Origin: CAZSBB01 sp964605235
GTDB lineage: Bacteria > Planctomycetota > Phycisphaerae > Phycisphaerales > Phycisphaeraceae
DNA: 33,739 nt
Reading direction: 5' to 3'
NCBI GenBank assembly: GCA_964605235.1
Contig: CAZSBB010000053.1
Coordinates: forward strand, 1 to 33,739
Shown: positions 26,915 to 33,739 of the stretch, piece by piece
Layout of the letters: every line of letters begins with the position of its first letter
Position numbering within the stretch: position 1 is the first letter of the stretch
Translations under genes and position numbers: made by a program
Notes under the pieces: model-generated
Databases searched by the model: none
The model's input: only the letters and a program-made list of their open reading frames with translations
What the model was told of the DNA's origin: nothing

Positions 26915-28843
26915 TCAATCCACATCACTGCGGAACGGCGAAGCCGGCAGGCCCGCAGCGTTGTAGAGATTGCACGGCGGGTTGTCCGCCCAGCCATAGC
27001 GCACGTGGATCGGCTCGGGCACTGCGGGGCTGCTGACCAACACGGTTTCGCCATCAATGCGGGCGTCCGCCCAGACGAACTTGCCGTCCGCGCCGGCGAT
27101 GGCGAAGCCGGTGAGCTTTTCGCCCCGGCAGACCAACCCGCCGGCGGCGTGGGTCAAGCTCACGCGCAGGGCGGCGCCTTCGCACTGCGCCTGCTTGAAC
27201 AGCGGACCACAGGGCACGACTTCGCGCTGGCCATAGGTGGTGTGCAGCGCGTTGAACGCCAGCCGCCGGCCGACGTCGCGTTTGTTGCGCGGGTGGATGT
27301 CGTTGGCGTCGCCGATGTCGATGGCGACCGCCATGCCGGTGTGCGGCAGCTTGAGGGTCATGGTTTGCGCTTCGCGCAGCCGCGCCCAGTCGCTCTCGCC
27401 CGGTTGCCGGGGGGCCGCCAGGTGGTTGGCGAGTTGGACGAAGTGGAACGCCAGGTCGGGGCGTTTCCAGCAGCGGCGCCAGTCGTTGATGAGTGCGGGG
27501 AAGAGGGCGCGGTATTGGCGATGGCGGCTGGCGTTGGACTCACCCTGGTACCAGATGGCGCCGCGCAGCGCCAGCGGAATCAGCGGATGGATCATCCCGC
27601 CGAATAGCGTGGTGGGACTGTTGGCGTTGGTGGGTCCCAACGGCGCGGGCGGCATGACGATGCGGCCATAGTTCACTTCCACGGCATAGCGCCAGATTCC
27701 CGCGAGTTCGATGGCGTCACCGGCTTTCGCGCCTGCCGGGGTCAGCTTCATGTTCGCCGCCGGGCCGGTCATGCCGCCGGCGTAGCAGTCGCTATGCACG
27801 CGCACCGCGATGACCGCGACACCGGGTTTGACGAGCTCTGCCGGCACGGGATACGTGCGCTGGAAGCTCCAGGAATCCTCGCGCTGCGCCATGGTGACGC
27901 TGCCGACCTGCACGCCATTGAAGTAGGTGACATCGCTTTTGTCGGTGGCGCCGATGGACAGTTCCAGCGGCTGGCCCGCCCAGCGTGCGGGGATGGTGAC
28001 TTCCTTGCGGAACCAGACCACGCCCGAGAAGTTCAGGCCCGCCGCTTGCCAGATGCACGGCAGATCGATGTCCTGCCAGGTTCCCGACGGCTGAGCCGCC
28101 GCCGCCCAGCCCTGCGTGACGCTGACGTTGCTCACGTCGCGCGTGCGTTCCTTGGTGGCGGCGCAATCCGCTTTCCATTGTTCCTCCAACTCCGTCATAC
28201 GTGGTAAGCCGGCTTCAAAATCCGTCACCAGGTGCGCGACCTGCGGCTCGGCGAGCAAACCCGCCCGGCTGGTCCACGCTTCCGCCACCGTGCCGCCCCA
28301 CGACGAATTGATCAGCCCGACCGGCACGCCCAGCCGCTCACGCAGTTCCAAACCAAAGTGATAACCCACGGCAGAAAAAGTCGTCGCTTCCTGCGGCGAA
28401 CAGCAACGCCAAGCGCCGCCGGGGATGTCCGTGCAGGGCTCCAGACTCGCCCGCTTGGGCACGGTGAACAGCCGCAGCGCCGGGTCGTGCGCCGCCGCCG
28501 CGAACGCTGGGCCATCCGTGCTGTTGACCAGTTGCCATTCCATGTTGGACTGCCCGGAGCAGACCCACACTTCGCCCACGAGCACATCGCTGAGCGTGAG
28601 GGTCGTCTGGCCTTCGGTCGGCAGGGCCGCATGAACTTCCAGTTCCGCGCCCTGCGCCGAGGCGGTCAGCGGCGCCAGCGTGACCGACCACCCGCCATTG
28701 CCATCGGCGCGCGTGCTGACCCGTTGCCCACGGAAGCTGACGGTCACTTCCGCGCCAGGGGTGGCCGTGCCCCAGACGGGATTGGGCAGCGCCTGCTGCA
28801 GGACCATGTGATCGCCGAAGATCGCCGCCAGGGTCAGTTGCAT
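26915..28843 (-). CDS. Sialate O-acetylesterase family protein
   Basis: A 642-residue SGNH-type esterase related to sialate O-acetylesterases and acetylxylan esterases. The catalytic serine is Ser99 in GQSNMEW (97-103). A GESN block (WYQGESNAS) follows in the second half of the SGNH fold, and the Asp/His pair is in GDANDIHPRNK. A beta-sandwich, carbohydrate-binding-like insertion lies at about 265-375. No signal peptide is visible, which is unusual for a polysaccharide esterase and suggests action on imported sugars or an unrecognised start. It is convergent with the isomerase gene (12 bases between stops). Confidence 0.9.
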   Translation of the reverse strand: MQLTLAAIFGDHMVLQQALPNPVWGTATPGAEVTVSFRGQRVSTRADGNGGWSVTLAPLTASAQGAELEVHAALPTEGQTTLTLSDVLVGEVWVCSGQSNMEWQLVNSTDGPAFAAAAHDPALRLFTVPKRASLEPCTDIPGGAWRCCSPQEATTFSAVGYHFGLELRERLGVPVGLINSSWGGTVAEAWTSRAGLLAEPQVAHLVTDFEAGLPRMTELEEQWKADCAATKERTRDVSNVSVTQGWAAAAQPSGTWQDIDLPCIWQAAGLNFSGVVWFRKEVTIPARWAGQPLELSIGATDKSDVTYFNGVQVGSVTMAQREDSWSFQRTYPVPAELVKPGVAVIAVRVHSDCYAGGMTGPAANMKLTPAGAKAGDAIELAGIWRYAVEVNYGRIVMPPAPLGPTNANSPTTLFGGMIHPLIPLALRGAIWYQGESNASRHRQYRALFPALINDWRRCWKRPDLAFHFVQLANHLAAPRQPGESDWARLREAQTMTLKLPHTGMAVAIDIGDANDIHPRNKRDVGRRLAFNALHTTYGQREVVPCGPLFKQAQCEGAALRVSLTHAAGGLVCRGEKLTGFAIAGADGKFVWADARIDGETVLVSSPAVPEPIHVRYGWADNPPCNLYNAAGLPASPFRSDVD

Positions 28844-28947
28844 GGGAAGTTTCCAGGAGCTCGGGGCAGAGGATCAGGCGTGGAGTGATACCAGAATGCC
28901 GGCTGAAAATCCCGGGGTGATGCGGTTGGCGGCGGCGTTGGCCGGGG

Positions 28948-29616
28948 CTAGTCATCCAGCAGCGCGCGCACGGCAGCGCTGCGGGCACATTGGCGGACGG
29001 TATGGCCCTTGCCATCCTTGAGGTTCATGCTGACGCCGCGTGCGCGAAAGAGCTGAATGATCTGCCGCTGTGCTTCCAGGGCGCTGGGCGCACCGCTGCC
29101 CCCGCGCCCGGTGGACTGCACCGCCAGATGGAAAGGCGTGGAGCCGGCGCGATTGGGCTGCGTGGGATCGCTGCCCGCAGTGAGGAGGCATTGCACCGCC
29201 GCGGCACAGCGCGTGCGCACCGCGCGGTGCAGCGCGGTCGCGCCATTGCGATCCTGGGCGTGCAGATCGGCGCCGTGTTCGAGCAGACAGCGCAGCGTCG
29301 CCACCTGTGCGTCAGCATCCCATGCGGGGCTGACGACATAACCATCGGCGGCATAGTGCAGGGGCTGACCACCGCGATGGTTTGCCGCCGCATTCACCAG
29401 CGCCCCAGCATCCAACAGCAACTTGGCGATGGCTGCGCGATGACCCGCCGCCGCCAGATGCAGCAGCGTGTCGCCGACGTACAGCCAATGGAGCACGCCG
29501 GTTTCAAACAACCGGGCAGCGGCGAACTGGGCGCGCGCCAGTTGCGAATCCTGCCGCAGCAGCCGGCGCGCGGCCGCGACCTGATTTTCCAGGATGGCGG
29601 CAATCATGCGTTCCAT
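28948..29616 (-). CDS. Ankyrin repeat protein
   Basis: A 222-residue protein with about five ankyrin repeats: GDTLLHLAAAGHRAAIAKLL (48-67), GGQPLHYAAD (82-91) with ATLRCLLEHGADLHA, NGATALHRAVRTRCAAAVQC (124-143), AGSTPFHLAVQS (157-168) and DGKGHTVRQCA. No enzyme domain or signal peptide is seen, so it is probably a cytoplasmic protein-binding module. An AGAGG ribosome site lies about 9 bases before the ATG. It precedes the esterase gene on the same strand, separated by 104 bases. Binding partner unknown. Confidence 0.85.
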   Translation of the reverse strand: MERMIAAILENQVAAARRLLRQDSQLARAQFAAARLFETGVLHWLYVGDTLLHLAAAGHRAAIAKLLLDAGALVNAAANHRGGQPLHYAADGYVVSPAWDADAQVATLRCLLEHGADLHAQDRNGATALHRAVRTRCAAAVQCLLTAGSDPTQPNRAGSTPFHLAVQSTGRGGSGAPSALEAQRQIIQLFRARGVSMNLKDGKGHTVRQCARSAAVRALLDD

Positions 29617-29814
29617 GGCGGGAACCTCTGCGACCCGGTGGAGCTGACCCGGCGCGGCTGGACGGTGACGTCAACCTTAGCAGTATGCCCGGCATTGCCA
29701 GCGGGTCAATCCGGGGAATCGAAAGCCGGCTGCTGAAATTGTTGTCCCCACGCCGCAGTTTCAGTTGCTTTGCACCATCGCCCCTGCGATAAGGCTCGCC
29801 ACAGGAGCATACCG

Positions 29815-31536
29815 ATGACGACGACCCCACTGATCGGCCGGGCTGCGTTGCAGGCGCTCAACACGCTGGGGCGCGGGCCGTGGTTCAATGCCGACACCAA
29901 TTTTCTGATGCAGAGCATTTTTCCGCCGCGCGATCCGAACGCCCGGTTTGATGTGGGCGTGTACACGGAATATGTCGACCTGCTGGCGGACAGCGGCGTG
30001 GCGGTGCTGCTGATGAACGCCAACGCCCAGGCGCCGTGGTTCCCCAGTCAGGCGCAGCCGAGTGTGATCGCCGGCTACCGGCGCGGCGACCTCGATTTCG
30101 TGCGCGGCCAATTCCCCGCGCTCGACGAACACTTCACTGCAGCCGACCTGCAGCGCGTCAGCCAGCGGGTGGCGCGCGTGCTCGATCGTGTGCTGGACCT
30201 GCAGGAAGACGGCGCGGATTGGCTGGCCACGGTGGGCCAGGCGTGTCGCCGGCGCGGGCTGGGCTTCTGGGCGTCGATCCGCATGAATGATCTGCATGGC
30301 TCGAACAGTTGGGCGGACAGTTACATGAACATCCCCCCCACGCGCGACCCCGCCACCCGACTGTCCGGGCGGGAGCCGGATCCCCGCGACGGCGTCGCCC
30401 GCGCGGTGCAATCGCACAGCTACGCCCATGCCGCCACGCGCGCTTACTACCTGAGCCTGATCCGCGAGCAGGTGGAACGCTACGACGTGGACGGCGTGGA
30501 ACTCGACTGGGTGCGCTGCCCCTTCTGTCTCGACGCCCCGGCGGATGAAGCCGGCGTCGCGTTGATGCTCGACTGGATGCGTCAGGTGCGGGCGCTGGGT
30601 CAGAAACACGCCAGCAAACGCGGGCGACCGGTGGCGCTGACGCTGCGTCTGCCTCCGCGCCTGGGCTTGCTGCGGGCGACGGGGTTGGATGTGGTCGCCA
30701 TGGTGCGGGAAGGGTTGATCGATGCGGTCGCCCCGAGCAATTACTTTCAGCAGGCGTGGGAAGTGGATATCGCGCAGTTGCGCGCGGAGCTGGGCGAACA
30801 GGTCGCGCTGATCGGCGTGATTGAAGGCACGGGCAACTGGCTGACCTGCCGCGCGGGGGACGCCGGCAAGGAACTGTATCGCATGATTCCCCAGAGCGAC
30901 GCCCTGCTGCGCGGCGCGGCGGCGGCGCGGCTGGCGTGCGGGGTGGACGCCTTGGAGACCTTCAACTTTTTCTGTGGCGATGAAGTGTTTGCCGGGCGCA
31001 ATCCTGATTCAACCCAACGCGCCGGCCGGTACGCCACGCTCCAGCAGCTCGATCAGCTCGACACGCTGCGCGGACAACCCAAACAGTACCTGCTCGCCAC
31101 GCAGCGGGCGGGTTACCAGTTTCCCGTCTATGAGTTGGCGGAACAGCTCCCGCGCGTGTTGGCGCCGGGACACGCCGGGGCGTTTCGGATATCCGCGTGC
31201 GCCGAGCCGGCGCGGGACGGCCTGCGGATGAAGGTGCAGGTGGTGGTGGATGAAGCGCCCGGCGAAGATGCCGCGCGGATCGGCGTCAGCGTCAACGGCT
31301 CCTGGCCCAGCTTTGCCGTCACGCGCACGCCGCAACTTCTCCACCCGGCGGGCATCTACACCCAGCACACCGGCGGACGGGTGGGTTATGACTTCGATTT
31401 GCCCAGCCAACTGCTGCGCGACGGCAGCAATGAAATCGTGATCTACAACGGCGGCCCGCTGCTGTCTTCGGGCACGCCCAGCGCCACGCAACCCCTGCGG
31501 ATTCAGAGCGTCGAACTCGCCATCGACGCCGGCTGA
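29815..31536 (+). CDS. Putative glycoside-hydrolase-like protein
   Basis: A 573-residue protein not matched to a named family with certainty. The central part (about 45-370) looks like a TIM barrel; the segment YDVDGVELDWVR (223-234) is typical of glycosidase-like barrels where Glu229 or Asp231 could be catalytic, and LGFWASIRMND (149-159) resembles an earlier strand of the same fold. The C-terminal 150 residues are beta-rich and resemble an accessory domain. No signal peptide is visible. AGGAG lies 7 bases before ATG 29815, which settles the start. It overlaps the 3' end of the convergent desaturase gene by 34 bases. The substrate is unknown. Confidence 0.75.
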   Translation: MTTTPLIGRAALQALNTLGRGPWFNADTNFLMQSIFPPRDPNARFDVGVYTEYVDLLADSGVAVLLMNANAQAPWFPSQAQPSVIAGYRRGDLDFVRGQFPALDEHFTAADLQRVSQRVARVLDRVLDLQEDGADWLATVGQACRRRGLGFWASIRMNDLHGSNSWADSYMNIPPTRDPATRLSGREPDPRDGVARAVQSHSYAHAATRAYYLSLIREQVERYDVDGVELDWVRCPFCLDAPADEAGVALMLDWMRQVRALGQKHASKRGRPVALTLRLPPRLGLLRATGLDVVAMVREGLIDAVAPSNYFQQAWEVDIAQLRAELGEQVALIGVIEGTGNWLTCRAGDAGKELYRMIPQSDALLRGAAAARLACGVDALETFNFFCGDEVFAGRNPDSTQRAGRYATLQQLDQLDTLRGQPKQYLLATQRAGYQFPVYELAEQLPRVLAPGHAGAFRISACAEPARDGLRMKVQVVVDEAPGEDAARIGVSVNGSWPSFAVTRTPQLLHPAGIYTQHTGGRVGYDFDLPSQLLRDGSNEIVIYNGGPLLSSGTPSATQPLRIQSVELAIDAG

Positions 31537-32627
31537 AGCACCAGCGGCAGCGGGAGGACGCTGGTGGCCTGCTGGCGGCGATGCTCGCGCAAGCTGATCA
31601 TCTGGTCGCGCCGCTCGTCCCACAGCAGCAGTTTCAGGCAACACCAGATATCCCGCAGCCCCAGGGTGGTGCGCCCCGGCGTTTGCAGCAGGGGCAGCGC
31701 CGCCATCGCCTCAGGCAGTCGATAGAACGGGATGCGATGGTTCAGGTGGTGAATGTGGTGGTAGCCGATGTTCCCGGTGAAATACGCCAGGCATCGACCC
31801 ATGGGGATGTAGCTGGAGGAATGCAGGGCCGCGAAGGCATGATCCCAGTCGCTGCGTTCGCGCAGCTTCACCGTGGGGTAATTGTGCTGGGCGTAAAACA
31901 GGTAAGCCCCCAGCGCGCTGGACAAGCTCGCGGGAATGACCACCGCCAGCAGCAACACCTCCCAGCCTGCCGTCAGCGCTGCCGCCAGCAGGCTGCCATG
32001 CACCAGCAGCGCCAGCGCCGAATCCCAGTGCATCCGGGGGTTGTGCCACAGCGAGCGCAGGGTCATGCCGAAGAAAAAGACCGTCAGATACCCCGCCGCC
32101 ATGGTCAACGGATGGCGTTCGATCCGGTAGAGCAGCCGCGCGCCGCGTCCGGCGTGGTCCCAGGTTTCGGTGGTCATCACGGAATAGGAGCCGATCGACG
32201 CGCCGAAAACCTTGGCGTTGTTCTTGTGATGATGATCATGCGAGCGCCGCCAGATGCTTGGCGGACAGAGCGTCACCAGGCCGATGCCCGTCATCAGCGC
32301 CCGCGCCAGCCCGGAGTTGCGCAGGATCGCGCCATGCTGGTAGTCATGGAAGATGACGAACAACCGCACCAGCGTCAGCCCCAGCAACAGGCTCGCGGGC
32401 AAGCGCACCGCCCAGCCCGGCCCGGCCAGGCCCAGCGTCACCGCCGTCAGCGCTGCCGCCAGCAGCAGCGTGCTGCCCAGGCACCACCAGCTGCGCCCAC
32501 GACTTTCCACCGCGAATGGTCGACTGTCCAACAACAGCTGTTTGTAGGGTGTCAAGCTCGCCCGCCGGACTGGCCCGGGGCTGACACAGCCACCTTCGCG
32601 CCAACGGCGCGGGTGGTCCATGGACAT
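31503..32627 (-). CDS. Fatty acid desaturase
   Basis: A 374-residue integral membrane diiron desaturase. Three histidine boxes are present: HDYQHG (94-99), HDHHH (130-134) and HHIHH (290-294), with an extra QHN (247-249). Hydrophobic pairs lie at about 48-95 and 175-245. It inserts double bonds into acyl chains, probably to adjust membrane fluidity. The start is uncertain: no ribosome site precedes the ATG at 32627 and a second ATG follows two codons later; an internal GTG at codon 15 is also possible. The 3' end overlaps the convergent glycosidase-like gene by 34 bases. Confidence 0.88.
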   Translation of the reverse strand: MSMDHPRRWREGGCVSPGPVRRASLTPYKQLLLDSRPFAVESRGRSWWCLGSTLLLAAALTAVTLGLAGPGWAVRLPASLLLGLTLVRLFVIFHDYQHGAILRNSGLARALMTGIGLVTLCPPSIWRRSHDHHHKNNAKVFGASIGSYSVMTTETWDHAGRGARLLYRIERHPLTMAAGYLTVFFFGMTLRSLWHNPRMHWDSALALLVHGSLLAAALTAGWEVLLLAVVIPASLSSALGAYLFYAQHNYPTVKLRERSDWDHAFAALHSSSYIPMGRCLAYFTGNIGYHHIHHLNHRIPFYRLPEAMAALPLLQTPGRTTLGLRDIWCCLKLLLWDERRDQMISLREHRRQQATSVLPLPLVLQPASMASSTL

Positions 32628-32887
32628 GAGGAAAACGAACCGCGCCGCCGTGGCGCTGCCAACGGTGACGGCGACGCCGACGCAGCCGCGCCCGCGGGGC
32701 GGGGCCGGTCGTATGCCTGAGCAAGATGCGACATAAACAATCCCAGAGACAGAACGAGCATGAAAGGATACGCCAGCCCATCCTAGCGGTTCAGGCGGAC
32801 AATTCCCATCGCCAGCGCATGGCGCGCTTCAGTTTGGGGCGTACAATGACCCCGCCGGCCGGGCGTCCAGACATGGCGTCGGTCGCT

Positions 32888-32960
32888 GGACCCTTAGCTC
32901 AGCGGTTAGAGCGGGGAACTCATAATTCCTTGGTCGCTGGTTCGAATCCAGCAGGGTCCA
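32888..32960 (+). tRNA. tRNA with CAT anticodon, probably tRNA-Ile2
   Basis: A 73-base cloverleaf with acceptor stem GGACCCT/AGGGTCC, anticodon loop CTCATAA (anticodon CAT), and T arm GCTGG/CCAGC. CCA is not encoded. The CAT anticodon fits elongator Met, initiator Met or Ile2. The CTTGGTCGCTGGTTC stretch and the CCTTAGCTCAG D arm closely resemble the E. coli ileX product as I remember it and differ from elongator tRNA-Met, so I favour tRNA-Ile2, which would need lysidine modification by TilS. A TACAAT hexamer at 32842-32847 may be its -10 box. Confidence 0.9.
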
Positions 32961-33033
32961 TTGCCCCCGGACCATGATGGCCGGTCCCGGGACCGCGATT
33001 CTCCGGGCTTTTTGCCGGAAAGTTGATGATTTC

Positions 33034-33597
33034 ATGAAGCTCTACACCAAGCGCGGCGACGCCGGCGAAACCTCGCTCTTCGGCGGTCAGGCGGTTTCCA
33101 AGCGTCACCTGCGCGTCGAGTCCTACGGCACGATCGACGAACTGAACAGCGTCCTGGGCTGGACCGCCAGCGCCTGCAGCGATGCCGAACTGCACCGGAT
33201 GCTACTGCAAATTCAGCAGCGTCTCATGCAGGCGGGCAGCGATCTGGCGACCCCCCGCCGCAGCCCCGACGAGCCGTTTTCCGTCGGCACCCTCCGCCGG
33301 ATCACCGTCAATGATGTCGCCGAGTTGGAGCAGTGGATCGACCTGATCGAAGCCCGCAACACCCCACTGACCAACTTCATCCTGCCCGGCGGCTCCGAGT
33401 TGTCGGCGCGGCTGCACATCGCCCGCACCGTCGCTCGCCGCGCGGAGCGCTGCTGCGTGGCGCTGCATGAGGTCGAACCCATCGGCGACGCTCTGCTGCA
33501 ATTCCTCAATCGCTTAAGCGACCTGTTCTTCGCCCAGGCCCGCTACGCCAACCTGTTGCAGCAGGTGCCCGATGTGCTGTGGCGGCCGGAGCATTGA
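33034..33597 (+). CDS. Cob(I)yrinic acid a,c-diamide adenosyltransferase (PduO type)
   Basis: Transfers the adenosyl group from ATP to cobalamin, giving adenosylcobalamin. The 187-residue product has the N-terminal ATP motif TKRGDAGETSLFGG (5-18), the conserved YGTIDELNS (31-39), and the C-terminal block RTVARRAER (131-139) with LNRLSDLFF (158-166). Length is typical. ATG 33034 was chosen because the family begins with MKLYTKRGD; upstream in-frame ATGs would add residues encoded close to the tRNA. A GGAAAG sequence lies about 12 bases before the ATG, rather far. It may supply cofactor for B12-dependent enzymes elsewhere. Confidence 0.95.
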   Translation: MKLYTKRGDAGETSLFGGQAVSKRHLRVESYGTIDELNSVLGWTASACSDAELHRMLLQIQQRLMQAGSDLATPRRSPDEPFSVGTLRRITVNDVAELEQWIDLIEARNTPLTNFILPGGSELSARLHIARTVARRAERCCVALHEVEPIGDALLQFLNRLSDLFFAQARYANLLQQVPDVLWRPEH

Positions 33598-33633
33598 GGG
33601 ACGCGACGGCAGGCAGAGCGACAACGTTTTCAC

Positions 33634-33687
33634 CCCAAGTGCAAACGCATCTGGATGATCAACCTGTTCTGAACGAGCCCCGACCGT
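33634..33687 (-). repeat. Dispersed repeat, copy C
   Basis: On the minus strand this segment matches 11721-11772 over about 53 bases, including ACAGGTTGATCATCCA and ATGCGTTTG, and matches 117-135 in its first 19 bases. Beyond it (to 33702) it shares GCATAAAGTTG with 45-56, showing that copy A carries an extra internal segment of about 60 bases that copy C lacks. Confidence 0.8.
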
Positions 33688-33739
33688 CACAACTTTATGC
33701 ATCACGCCGTTTGCCGCTGCCGTTTGGCGATCAGCCAAT

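Overview
The window is GC-rich bacterial DNA that looks like a planctomycete, most likely from the Phycisphaerae side. The main reasons are the EF-Tu, whose switch I region has the divergent form I associate with Planctomycetota instead of the usual RGITI stretch; the mix of sialidase, sialate O-acetylesterase, isomerase-like and DUF1736/TPR membrane proteins; a prepilin-type protein; and large numbers of short hairpin repeats between genes. The lineage is an inference from family knowledge, since no rRNA gene is present.

Layout. Positions 1-3248 (minus strand) hold tuf, rpmG, tRNA-Trp, secE and nusG, a conserved translation/secretion block with a strong terminator directly after tuf; rplK does not follow nusG within the window. 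Positions 3700-9991 (plus strand) hold trigger factor, a small SHOCT-like membrane protein, ClpX with a long glycine-rich N-terminus, and an S41 (CtpA-type) protease: a protein-folding and proteolysis group with no clpP beside it. Positions 9992-12077 are repeat-rich and contain one prepilin-like gene flanked by two identical AT-rich palindromes. Positions 12078-18862 are accessory: a UroD/methyltransferase-like protein divergent from a sialidase, then chorismate synthase (aroC), a cluster of palindromic repeats including a small insertion, a DUF433 protein, an AraC regulator, a PhyH-type dioxygenase and a DUF2934 protein with a long structured leader. Positions 19262-24501 hold an FAD oxidoreductase divergent from two overlapping membrane glycosyltransferase-like genes. 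Positions 24498-31536 hold an AraC regulator divergent from an arabinose/fucose-isomerase-like gene, a sialate O-acetylesterase, an ankyrin protein and a large glycosidase-like protein. The end carries a fatty acid desaturase, a CAT-anticodon tRNA (probably tRNA-Ile2) and a PduO-type cobalamin adenosyltransferase.

The housekeeping blocks are ordinary. The unusual material is in the gaps: several families of inverted-repeat elements, some nested inside each other. The clearest is a 205-bp element with 15-bp terminal inverted repeats and a 10-bp target duplication, sitting inside a second palindromic repeat family. A pair of related hairpins at 11501-11529 and 11623-11651 shows compensatory base changes, and a stretch at 11301-11352 has interleaved complementary segments that could form a pseudoknot.
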